Below are positions 1-13,300 of a DNA stretch of 64,000 nucleotides, in pieces; positions within the stretch are counted from its first letter, which is position 1, and each line of letters opens with the position of its first letter. Under the pieces are notes generated by a model. The model ran no database searches. It saw only the letters and a list, made by a program, of their open reading frames with translations, and was not told the origin of the DNA. The stretch is taken from the NCBI RefSeq assembly GCF_002443255.2, contig NW_019211455.1:40095449-40159448 (forward strand), given 5' to 3'. The stretch comes from Varroa destructor. Taxonomy: Eukaryota > Arthropoda > Arachnida > Mesostigmata > Varroidae. The position numbers and the translations under genes were made by a program.

Positions 1-3000
1 TCTCTGCTAAAGGCGGGTCGTCGGGAAAGAAATGTCTGAGTCGAGAGCTCTCAAGTCTAAACAAGGGAAATACGCCTAAGGCCGCCGTTAATTCAGATTG
101 GACTCTCTCAAAAGGAGATTAGTTCTAGTTTCATGGTTGTTTGCTCCGAAAGTATCTCTTCGTATAAACTGATAATCCCTGTTAATCAGGCATATTACAT
201 GAGTAGTGTAGCTTCGTAGAGGTCCCTACCTTTAAGAGGTTAATGTATAAATCCCGTCTGTGGTCACCGAGAGTTACATCGAGGTATTTGTTTCGTAGGT
301 ATGAAATTTTAGCGAGCATTTTCTAATTGCAGTAAAATCCATTTAATTCAGACATTGCTCAGACGCTGGTCCTGGGTCGGGACTTATTTTAATAAGTAAG
401 TAAGTTTCCTTTAATTAGAAATCAAACCTGAAAGCGATACGGTAATACAAACTGTTTCACTTCTTCAAGTTTGTAATACATTTGTGTGCTTCGCATGCAG
501 TAAAAATACTCAAGTAAACCAAATGAAGCTGAATAGCAGATGAAATAATGTTGGAATTTATGAATAGGCAACTTACCACTATAAAAACTGGTTTCCCGTA
601 AAAGACTCTACACGTTATAGTCACATGTAAATATTACATACGTATGTAAGTCATGTAATGAGTACTGAGAACGGCACTTGGCTCAAGTCTAGGCCCATAA
701 AAAGTTTGCTCGCTGCGTCTTTGTCATTTATAAGGCGCTCTTTTCTTTTTTTTTTTTTTATTTATAAGGCTAACTTCTATAAAGGTGTCTTTACATTGCA
801 TTTACTGCAGTTAATTATCCTTATTATAGCTAATGTCCGCCCCTACGCTGAATGCTCACAAGCTACATGGAATATTCCTTTCAACAAGCTGTATCGTACC
901 CAGCCGCAGTCGAACTCGTCCTGAACTTTTTTTTTTGGTGCTGCCATTACTTGTGCCTCTACATCTGCGCAGTATTCGCCTTCACCCCAGAATACTGCTA
1001 TCCGGTATTGCCCTGTTACAACCGTCACCCTAGATTAACCCGAATCTCATGAGCTCGCGGACTGCATTTGAAGGAGAGCTGGAGGACAACGCAGATGTAT
1101 ATTTGACACACGAAGGTGAAGATACGTGCTATTCCGAAAGAACTAGTATTGAGCAGAGGCAGATAAATACTTTTATTTATGAAATACATAAATTAGCTAC
1201 AATAAAATAGGTTTATTTCAGTCTAATATGAAATCTTTATAAAATAGCATCAGTTGTCCTATCTAGAGTAGTTTGCTCTGCTAAGCCGGTGCTTCGCAGT
1301 AAGACCCTGTGCGCAGATTGTCAGGGCATTTATGAGGCGATGAGCTGTCCAGCCGTATCGGGTCGTTCTGATCTGTTGAATTTGCTAGTATTATGTATCG
1401 ACATTTTTGAGAAAACGTTGAGTAGGACGGCCCGTTATTTGGGTTTTTGCGACGTTTTTAAATCGTCAAGCAGTTTCACGATAGGACGAAAGCCAGCGGC
1501 GAGCGAATTGTGAATAGGTCGTCACGACTGAGAAGGTGGGAGCTGTTAATTAAAACGCGTTATTATTCTACCAATAAAAGTCTATATGTGCTTCTCCTCT
1601 GTATCGCCCAAGTCATCGTTGTTTCCTTTTTGTCGCTGGGGCTTTGTTAGGATACTTACAACAACTTCATGGACGAGCGGTTTCGCTGTTGCTGTTGCCG
1701 TCAGGTCATCTCAAGATGTTTCTGACATGTATTCACGTCGATCGTGCATAACTAATCACTACAGAACACCGTTTCAGCGTGCATATAGGAATGCACATGC
1801 ACATATACATATCAGTTTGGGAAAATCTACTATTTAAGTCCGTTGCTGCTTTCGTGGTGAAGGTCGCAACGGTGCTGTCTGTGACGCTAATAATAATGTT
1901 ACTGCCGAAAGAGGTAGTCTTATATTATCTCCACTCGAAACTGCCGTTGACAAGATGGTTTGGCAATAAACCGGAGATAAAACGCATCTGGAAGCCTGAT
2001 TTCGTTTAAACAGGTAAGCTTTTGTAGAGTTTGTTTAGAAATAAAAGTAGAGCTAGCGACAGATATCGCGGTCCGCGTTGCTTGATCGTAGAGCGATCGG
2101 AAAACCAAATATATTAGAAAAGCTAAAAATGGCCTGGAATATTAGGCCGCAACACTTAGGTAGACTCTAGCACCGTACGTGGATGGAAAGGGAGTCTAAT
2201 CGACTCTCAATCTAAACGTCAATCCAAGCAATAAATGAAGTATGGATGACGAACACATGCTATTGAAATATATAAAATTTCTCAATGCGTGTATGTTCTG
2301 CACGAGCGTGTGGCCGAGGCCCTTAGCTACGGCTACAGCTGCCGTTACTAGAAACTGTTAATTGTTTCGCGTATTATTAGACGCCGCATCGTATCTATAA
2401 CGTAGCAACGTTTGCCTTGTGGACAGAGCACTTATAGTGATATTGTTTCTACTGTGATAAGATTATCTCGTTGTTGGTAATTATTACAAGGTCATTTATC
2501 ACGTTATATACCAAAGAGCCTTACCAATAGTCTTTGTACTATCCGATAAAATAGATTCGCGCCTGGCGCAGGTGGTAATCAACGGACTCCCGTCGTCCCG
2601 TGTTGCTCCAGCAGACGACCCGTTGTTGAAAGGACCTGTTCTTAGAGAGTATTTTCCTTTCCTCAGCTTGGTTACAGCTATATGACATTAGTCGACCAGC
2701 AGGCCATCCATAGACTGCCACAGGCTCCTGACTTCCGTCATTTTATGCGGCGCTGCGTGTAATATAGGCACATCAGTTTAAGACGTGAGCAGTAAGTATG
2801 TAGTTCATACCAACAATCATATGCTGCATTTTCATGTACGATCAAGGAGGAAATGAGCCCTGGGGGATAGCGGTGTACAAAAGCAGGCTGTGTCGCTCAC
2901 TCGCGAGCGACCGATCGCGATGATAAATGCACCGGCCTCAGGTAATTAGCCATGATCGTGGCAGGTTGTTTCCCAATGCGCCCCGGCGCCGCTTAACCAC

Positions 3001-6000
3001 GTTACCTCAAAACCCAGTAATGGCTTGGTGGGTTACAGGGCGTAGTCACATGGGACGCAAGCTGGGTAAGTTTTTGTCGACTGGACTGCAAGCGGGTTGG
3101 TGGAGGGAGGTCGTGACCGCATATTTACATGCTCCGCTACTGGCGTACTATTGCGAAGGTTGAGGTTATTGCACATGTCGCGGATAAATACAACTACCGC
3201 ACGACACGGCAGGAGGAGTCACAGCTAGAATGGAATGGCAGTTTAGTAAGTTTCTTCAGAAAAACTACTCCTTACTTAAGGCTGCTCACTTACATGTAGT
3301 TTAAATGGGGGTAGTCTAAGCTAAGAGCGTGCCCGTCTTGTGGAAATTGTAGCGTTGCAAGACCTTAAGTTTAGTGCTCTATTTTCAGAGTTGACACGAA
3401 GAAGTTACGTTGAAATCAGATAGAGCAAATCTGTAGCAGATTTCCAACACACTCGTCTGAACTCGTTGAGAAATAATAATTTTGTAATTCGTGCGATTCA
3501 TATTTAATAAATATGACGATGAGCAAGAGAAATATTTAGACCTATCGAAAAAAAGGATTTGAAATTAGGTAGTGCAGGTATATTTGTCTTATTAATGATG
3601 GTTTCCGACATCTATATAAGTAGTTCGAAACACACCTCACGCTGGCACACATCCGCTTCACAGAAATAGAACGCTTCGATTACCGCCATCAGATTTGCTA
3701 GACAACACCTGAGGAATATGCGCAGAACTAACTGCTAAGTTACCTGATCTGAATGTTGTCAAGTCTTTCTAAAAAAAACGTTTCGGAATATTTTTACCGT
3801 ATCCATTTTAGTGGTTTTGCCAGTCGCTTATGGTACGAATTGCCGATAGCAGCAGCATTAGAAGGCCCTATTGGTATTGTTTGGTCCCTTATTCTCTCGC
3901 TTACTGTTGCTCATACTATCGTCAAGAAGCAACGATGAACTACGCGAGCCAGCGGCTCCGGGAGATGCAATAGTGCTTGCAGAGTGCGACTTCAATTCTA
4001 CAAATCTTTATTTCAGTGCTACGGCTACCATTGCTACTTCAAGACGCGGCTGTGTTATTGTCTGACGTTCGGACAATTGCCCGAACTGTCGAGCTGGCTT
4101 ACGAGCGCCGGAACTACCGACCTAGAAGGCCTTCGAGCATATGCGCGAGTTGACGTCTAGTCTCCGTTCTTTTTCCCATCTTTTGCTGGACCTTGACTTC
4201 TGTATCTGTTTAATATGAAAGGGTCTGCGTAGCTAGTCGTGTCAGTTTCTGCCGCCCTCGGTTTGCCAAGCTCGATGCTTGGCCACGACGGCCCCAAGTT
4301 TGCCCCAAGTTAGTCATTTGAAACAAAGCGCTTCAATGGGGTTCTGGCCATAATCCACATCGAATGCTGAAAGGACTCAGATAGGAATGTAACAGAATGC
4401 TGGCATTGGCTGTCGTAAAAGTGCTAAAAGAAGCCGAATGGACACGACCTCTATCTGCGACGACTCACGATTTCCTGTTGACGTAAAACTGTGTGAGTAT
4501 GCTGTAACAGGAAGTATCAAATGGACTCGCGGCGCACAACCGAAATGGCGGTACATAGTCAAAGCGGAAACGTCAACGCGTTTACTCAATGGCGAATTTT
4601 TCGCAAAAGGGCAGGTAATGCTTTATGCAGTATAAAGACAATATAGGAAAAATGAACAGTAATTATATATATAATAAACTGTGTCAGAGATCAATGGTGA
4701 AAAGTGACGGTGTCAGGAAGGGTACTTCCTTCAGCGGCTACAGCAGATATCCATTCTTTCTATGGGAAATTACCCCTCTATGCTGGTATACTGATATTCT
4801 AATATACTGATAACCGACTCAGTGGAATAGCCAGCACTCCTGACATTAAAAAAAAGGTCGGCGAATGCATAGCAAGAAATGTGGAAACTACAGCTCCACA
4901 GGCACCTGTGAGAGTGTGTTTTTATACACGTTGCACATGCATGTATTACATGAACAGAAATGAGGGGGAATGACGACAGCAACATGAGGGAGGCTATTAC
5001 CAAGCGGCTAGCGTACGTTTGTACCCAAACTGAAGCATGAGGTCACCCCTAGCAAACTCGTTTTTTGCGTATGTAGCGAAGCGGGTCTTTGCGCAACTCG
5101 GGTTACTCGTTAGTCGCTTCGCCATTTCGGCGGCCATCACACACACACGTTCGCTTTATTAGAGATCTCGTATCGAAACGGTCCTTCTGCAGAAACTGAC
5201 ACAACAATAATCCAACTGCGGCCTCTTTGTAGTATACAGTATGGTAGGCCTTATTCCGTCATTGCAATCATGATGCATCCATCCTGTGCAATGAGAGCGG
5301 AACACTTCTGGAAGAGCACAGCAGAAGTGTGGGTTATGATAATTATTTTTAGTTTATGCCAGCATCGAGACCCGCAAGCTCCGTGCATAGACTTGCCAGC
5401 GACAGGGGCCGCATTCCGTACGCATCCCACCGATATAGCGTGCCAATGCATTCTTTTTATGAGCGCCGCGCCTTGATTGTCCACAACGACGGAATGCCTC
5501 TTCCCTGCAGTCAGTAGCCGGTAGCCTCGGGAGCTTGGTACCAAAAGGTCTTCGGCTCGAATTTAGTTTAGTACGTGCAAATTTATACGATGTTGTGCTT
5601 GCAGATTTGTTATCACTAAAGTATATTGTAATACATGTACTTTTATTATACATAATTGCTAAGTCTGCGAGGCTTGTGGTGAGCATTTCCGATAGACAGC
5701 GAATAATAGGACAATAAGAATCTTATAGATCCCGAATCCACTTCTGCATCTATATGGGATAGAATGTAGAATTAAGTCAGCCTAAACAAGCTGTTTGCTA
5801 TACGTATGGGCCAGTTCTGCCATTTCTGCAGCCGAAAGTGCGACGTGTTGAAACGATACGTTCCAGAAGAGGAAATGAAAAAATGCGCTTATAGCCTGAA
5901 TAGAACAGGTTTGATACTTTTCTAGGGAAAACTAGTGGTAATCGACATAGATCAAGCCTTGAGCACAAGCTGCGACAATGCTCTTTGCAGCTAACTAACT

Positions 6001-9000
6001 ATTCGAGGACGGAAGCTCAGAGTTGATCCGAGATGAGAGCAACCCGGTAGGGTTTGAGCGTGGTACGCGAGTCTGAACCTCGCACACGCGAGCGACAAAA
6101 GATATCATACTTGTATATCGTAACGTTATTGAAATGTTGATATCGTTGAGCAATGTTTTGAAGTCACGATGCTGTAAACTTTTATCTTGTGCTCTGTTGC
6201 CAGAATGTTCTAGAAAGACAGAATCACCTCAATGGCGGCTTCAGTCGCCGCTCAGTTGTATGTTAAGCCTCTTAGTGTTTTTTTTTCTCTCTGCATTCAA
6301 TGAAATATGAAACAATTAAATGTTCAAAATTGAAATCACAGAATCGAAACAGCTGATTTTATCATTAGACATAAATGTATATGTTTCACGTAGCCGTCAA
6401 CTACTTAGGCATTTGACGTCCAAGCAGAACAAAGGAGCGGTCCGGTTAATCTTGCTGCAGCTATCCATTTGCCCGTTCCATTAAGCATGGGCCATTTTTT
6501 TCGACCCACCTAAACGTCCAGGCACCCGCACGTACATATGTCGAACTGGTAGATGAGTGTTTTCTGTTTCACCAGCGAGAAGCGTTCTCTACCACAACGT
6601 CTCCGATCAATACTTCCAAATGAATTATCAGCAAAAACGAACAATGTTTCCGTCATCAACGTCTGCTTTTACTACAACCGTTTTTACTGTTCCTGCTGCT
6701 TCTTACCGTTACCATCACATAACTAATTTTTTGCTCTGATTAGTGATCAAACGTCGTGCATATTTCTATGCTTCGTTCTGTCCCTACGGAACGCCGCTAA
6801 TACTTTAAGTAATATTGCGACTAACGCGAATCGAGACGGGATACGACGTTCCACGGTATCAGTACGGCCATCGCATCGACGAAGAAATCCCACAGATCTA
6901 GCACAGTTGGTAGCGACCACCATGAAGAAATATCATTTACCGTATTATCGACTATGTTCGTGTTCTCTAACGTCGAATCGTTGGACCCACTCGTTATGAG
7001 GAGACGTTGTATCAACGAAGTAGCGGCCGCCGAAGCGCTGCCGTTTGGAATTAACGAGCGCCGCTGTGGCGTCTGCTGCTGTTTCTAGGAACAAACGTGG
7101 CTTTTCGAGCAAATTACGCATCAACATAGCTTCAAACAATCGTCGTAGATAAAAAAAAAAAAGGGCACAGAAACACTTCGAAAACATTCAGTAAAATACA
7201 AGTTGTCCTATGGAACGATGGCGCAGTAGTTCCAATGAACTAGCTGTGAAACATTTGTGTAGCAATAAAGTAATTTAAATAATACTATAATGTTTACACT
7301 AACATAAGACAACTCCTTTTATTGCATAAGTTGTTCAACTGCTGATAAGGGGAAGATATGTGGATTTATGGCACGGAGTAGATACGGCCGGATAAGATTT
7401 GTAATGGCCAGCCAGAGCAACGTTTCCTACCAAGACGAGGCAGTAATAAGTGTTATAATCGCCACTCATTATTTTATATAGTACGTTATTTATATGTACT
7501 AAATCAGTTAGAATTTGAAGATGGCTTTTTTGGGCGAAGCGATTTCGTATTTGGCTGCACAGATATGCCACAGAAGCACACATTATAATGAATGCAGTGA
7601 ACAGTACACGTGATCAACTACGTTGAAGTTCGGCGAGAAACGACTGTGTCTCACTACGATGTACCGCTTTCACGAGTCCTCTTGCTGCTCGTAGAGAATT
7701 TAACGTGATAGTAGCGTCTGACAGAATTTCCAATGAGACCCGCCATTGAGTTTTTTTATGATCGTTGTTCATTATTGCTCAACATGTTGTCACGATCGTA
7801 AAATTTAAAAATTATAAATTACTACGGTAAGCGAAAATTGGATGAAGTCCGACGTCTGTCATAGTCACAACCCAAACGGTTTAATATATAAAATTCACAT
7901 TGAATAGGAACTCTGAACATGCGCGTTCACTGGTTTCCCTTTCGTCATCATCTTTTAGAACTATTATTTGATCCGTGTTTGTGAATACAGTCTACTGCTA
8001 TCCACATGGAATAAAACAGCATGGACAGCTGCAAGTACGGCGCAAACACGAAGTTGGCTGGCGATAGTCAGAGGGAATATCAAATCGACGTGACTGCCTG
8101 CGTCCGTATTCCAGGCAGAAGTCGCTCATCGTCTGCAGTGTTAGAGGCGGGCTTCCCCAACGGACGAGGAAGTGAATGAATTCACCTACGGCTTAGCCTT
8201 GGACCCAACTTCTACTTTCCGCTGTCGGCCGACCTGTCTGAGGTAGATGAACGTTTGAAAACCGAATAATTCGATGTACGTGTTGGTATTATCGCGAAAC
8301 CACTGCAACATAAATTACTACGATACTGTCACTGTCTGTGTGGTCACGCCCTAGCTAATACTTGCTGCTCCTTTTTACCCCAGAGTGTCTTGTAGCCTCG
8401 CTCGACTGCCCTCCTACTGATAGGTCTGCCGCCACGGGGCGTCATAATGGGTCTTCTTCTGCCCACAGGTCCAATAGCCTCGAGGGGCAGATATGGGACA
8501 ATTGGCGAATGGTGGTAGTAAGCACAACTTTGCCCTGGTTTTAAATAGTCTCGATTATCATTTCCGTTAACGATGACGTCGTAGTTGCTTACTAATCGTC
8601 CCTGCGGACGCACACTGCTGGGTCTTCCAGTCTTGGCAAGTTCCGCGAGTAGTTTTAGTGACACAGCACAAAATCCTGCTGGCCATCTGTAGTTTATCTA
8701 ATACTGCTCTTCGTTTTGTCCATAGACAATAGAGGATTAACGACGCGGCAGTTTGCTGGCGATCAAGTGCTAAGGTTGAACAACGGGCAATAGGTCAATC
8801 AAATAACCAAGGAGCTGGAATATCACAGAAGGTATACCATAAAAATGCCAGAACCCACCACTACAGAATCCTTCTTGGCTGTTATCTCAATGGTGACGAA
8901 CAAGTCGAGTGAGTGACGATCTTTTTTGGTCATACACTCGCCAGGGATCCGTGATTGTGCGGCTACTTATTCTGGCTGTAGGCCACTATATAACAACAAA

Positions 9001-12000
9001 ACTACATAGGCTCCCAAACTAGTTAGAAGTCTCCACCAAAAACTCCGCTGAAGGTCTACTGTCGAGCGAGGCGCTATAGACGTAAAAGGAAACTATCGAC
9101 CCAGCAGTCGTAATAACCCAGAACCATATGAAGGCCAAAGAATGAATACATAGGACGAGTAGAAGAGGTAGAAGAGGCAAAAAGAAAAGGGATAGATTCC
9201 TTAACCTATTTTTTTTTATTCCGTTATATGCTTCTGGAAAGGCAGACAATTTATTCAGCCTAAAATAGGATGGGACATCTACACGAAAACACGAAAAGCG
9301 AACGGCGGAGGCCTAAGAGAATTGCAGACAGGAAACTAACAGAGGGACACTCCTTGACAGGACACCAGCTTAGGCTCCGGTCGAAAATGGCAAACAGTTT
9401 ACTAGATATTGCATAGACGATCGTCACAGTAAAACTGTGTAAAACTTTTTCGCGTGTATAAGCAGATCTTTGCTTAAATAAGAAGCAGGGAAACGATACA
9501 AGGATTCCTAACGTAGCGTGATTTTTTTAGTTTTTTTTTTACAAATGTTAGACTTACGGCCCAAAACTTTCTTTGGTCACCTACCTTCCTCAAGGCGTTT
9601 ACCGTCATGCTGCGGGAAGTCGGCTTACCATCTAGCGTCATGCGAATGACTGCGTTATCACTATTGCGGTTTGGCACCTCAACTCAAGGTTCTCAATATT
9701 TGTACCTGGCGACAGAGTTCTCACGAGAGCATTTCGTACGCTTTATTCGAAACTTTTAGCGGACTCAGAAGCCTTTTGGTACCCTTTTCTGTTTCTATTT
9801 AATCACAAAGTTATTGAGCCGACTAAGAAAGTAAACGGTGCGCACTGAGCAGGGATGGAGTGTCTGATGCCAGCCGGTAATATCGCGTGAGGGGCTGGCT
9901 GCATAGGGGATGTTTGGAGGCTAACCCACCGAAAAGTCAAAAGGATACACTTCCTAGTGAAGTGAGCAGGTATTTTAACAAATGTTTAATCCCGTAAAAC
10001 CTTGTACCTCAGGGTTTATCATATTTTCTTAAAGTTTCTTCTTTTAGCAGTTTAGCTTCTATGCGTCCGACGTATTTTATTAGCAAAATGGCTTTTCCTA
10101 CGTTTAGGTTAGGGCACGGTCTTCCTTAGAATTGTCACTCGATAGCCTTATTATTATTAACTAGCTAGCAATACTTGTAATAATATTAATAAATAATAAT
10201 AATGTAATAGTTCGTCAGCATAGAAAATAGAATACATAATCTTGATGCAAAAAAATATAGATACTTAAATAAGGTGAGATAAAAACATACGTTTTAGGCC
10301 TATATATACGCAGATCTTTCTACCATGCCAGTACTTTGCCTGCACAGTGAACCATAATTTGTTTATTCTGTGAGATGAAAGGCTGCCCATCTGTAGACGC
10401 CGATATTTGCTGTTTTTTCGCGCCCGGGTCTCGTATTGAAAAAGAAAATCTGTCCATCACTGTCACTATATTCTCAGGATAGGGCTTACCTTAGCTAATT
10501 AATGTACCACGGTAATGGGAAAGATTTAGCCTTAAAAGCCTTTGGTCACGGCACCAGCGATCGTACCAGGTGTAGAACCTCTCGTATAATATATGAATAT
10601 TTCAATAAAATATTTAGCGTGCTTGATACGAGGTGAAATAAACATTCGACTATCACACTGAACATCCTACGACCCAATCAATAGGCGCCTTTAGGCTGAA
10701 ACCAAACAAGTGTTTCCCTTAAGAGAAAGCCAGGTAATTCTATGTTCAAGCGGTATGCGATTTTCTAGATTTTTTACTCATACCAAACGCGATTTACTAC
10801 TATCAAACATATTGTTACAGGTTGCTGAATTACTCATTTAAGAGCGCCAGCGCGAAGGCGCACCGAACTATAGTAACAATTAAGCCTAATGAGGATACAC
10901 AACTGTTAAATATAATTTAACCTTTTCTTCTTTGTTCTTCACCAGATATCATCAACTTGTACTAGAAGCCAGTTCACCTCCAGTTACTCTGACAACTAGC
11001 TCAGACCTAATTTCCAACACAGACCAGTTTCAGTCACGTATCGGACATAAGCCTCGTAAGGCGCTTGTTGTGGGGTGCCTGTTTCTTCCAGCACCGGATG
11101 TACTCATCCTTTTGATGAAGGTACAACCATGGAGGGAAGACAGATTAACCTCAGTAAATTTAAGTGACCGTAGTTGAGAAACGTACAGGTGGGCCAACGA
11201 CAAGCAGGCAAACCATGTGGCATGTTGCTTGACACGAGGATAGCTGTAACCGAATAGTTGACATAAACGTGGGCAACTTGCTAGACGACGATCTATTTCA
11301 GTCTGATACGTTTGAAATAAGAGCTTCCCTGGGCATGGAACGACCATACGACTGATAGAATTCAGTTCCTTGCTCTTTACAAAATGTTCTTTTTTTTGTT
11401 ATTCATTCGCTAGTGAGTACAAAAACGTAAACGTCTCTTTGGATCGGGATACAGAGAACTCTTTTCTTTTTCTCTATCTTTTGACATACAAGTGATTCAT
11501 CAATTACCCATTGTATTCCATTGGCCACAAAGCCCAAAATATAAATGAGACGAAAAGTGATGCTTTACAATGTTTTTAATACTTTAATAAGTAGCATTAA
11601 AATAGTCTGAAAACAGTGGTTTGTTTAACACCCTGGTCTGTGATGAAGTTCATCATCCAAATGGATCATTTTATTCTAATAAAATGTACCCAAATACGGC
11701 CCAACAAATACGGCGTTAATACGTCAGTAGAAATCGCTCCCGCCGTAAACACGCTTAAAGGTACCCCAATACAGTGTTCTATAGTATCACTATCAAGCAG
11801 ACGAAAATGGTATTATTTATCCGTAGTTAATTTGTCATTCAGGTGAGATATCCAGCGGGGATGTAACGGAGCCCACGTTATCCCGCCAAATATTCGATTC
11901 GTCCATTGAGTGTCCGGATGAAACCCATTTTTGCTTGCATTTGCAGGGGCATTTATTGTCGCTATGATGAGTTTGCATTGCACCAAGAAGTACCATCGAA

Positions 12001-13300
12001 GCTTGTTAGTTATCTGCGTTAGACATGAAACAGAGGCGGCGTATTGGTACATGAAAGCTTATTCGTTCATGCGCATAAGCGAAGTCGAAAATATACTGTA
12101 CTAGTTGTAGGATTGACGCATAGAGATAGGTGGCGCAGCCATATATATATATAGAGCTATTTGAAAAATAAGGCCTGCTGCTTAATATGCAGTCGTTGAG
12201 TTTAAGTATTCGCGCAAAAAATGTAGCATGTCTGCATCCGGACTGGGTTTTGTGACGTTTATTATTTAATCATTAGTACCGTATGTATCAATTATTATCA
12301 TGTTATGTTTAGACACATTTACCTGGTAATTTTTGGCTAAGCCGTTCAAAAGTTGGAAGATGTGAGAGGACATCAGGCAGCAATTATGTAATCTACGTTC
12401 AGCGTCCTATATTAGGATAGGTATTCAATGACTGGCGATCTGCGAGCCAGCTTTGCTACTTATATATATCAACTAAATCCACCTAGCTCGTAAATCTCAT
12501 AAACAAACATCAGAAGCTACAAATGCATACAAAGAATCTTATATTGCATGTTTCATTCAAACCACTAATCCGTAAAAACAAAGCTTTTATTAAAAATATC
12601 AAGCATTATTAATCTAGTTTTCTTTCAAAAATGTTTGTTTACAAATAAAAAAATCGTCCAACATCCAAAACCGTATTTCTCAAGCAAAGGAGGACCCTTA
12701 AACATTTATTGTCCTTGTTTCTGGCATATGAGAAACACGTAAAACGACTCACAGACGTCAGGATCAACGACTGCGTCCTTAATATTCATTGCCATATGTT
12801 GCCATAAATAAAAAATCATCCCGCCCCTTTTCACAAAACCTCAGGATCTATCCTCTTTGCCCTAAATGGGGCCTGGTTTAACGTATAAAACTTGTCCTTT
12901 TATGTAGTTCTTTTCTTCGGCTAACGCATGCTTTTTGAATAAACGTACACAATCTTCATAGGGAGAGAACGGAGTTGACAAAGAAATAATGGAGCAAACG
13001 TCCATCCTCTCTGGATTACATCATTTTCGGGTACACCTCAACGACTGTCAGGTCTTTTCACGGCGCTGTAATCCCCTTCAATAACAAGTCAAAGGGAGGA
13101 GTCATACTGTAGTAAGAACTGAGTCGACTCGAACGTATCGTCCGCTCTTGAGGGCCGTTATCCCAACGAATGTACGGGATTTACTACTAGATGATCTCTT
13201 ATCGGCACCTTTGTACTCAGGCAACACTTACGAGCGCCTGCATGTTTCTCTGATGAGCTTTGCAGTTGCTCCTTCTTCTATCCAGCGTCAGCTGAACGAA
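1..13300. other. No recognisable gene
   Basis: Short frames on both strands (none over about 110 codons), no domain recognised. Items noted: a TATA-like TATATAAG at 3613-3620, the 4265-4312 hairpin/tandem, T runs around 747-760 and 929-937, and A+T-rich stretches near 10.1-10.3 and 12.5-12.7 kb. A 76-codon frame at 1779-2009 has a hydrophobic middle and ends 4 nt before a good donor-like CAG/GTAAGC at 2011-2019, but nothing supports it as a gene. Confidence 0.6.
4265..4312. repeat. 7-bp hairpin followed by tandem 11-mer
   Basis: GCCAAGC (4265-4271) and GCTTGGC (4277-4283) pair perfectly around TCGAT. Eight bases later GCCCCAAGTTT and GCCCCAAGTTA repeat in tandem (4291-4312). Confidence 0.7.
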
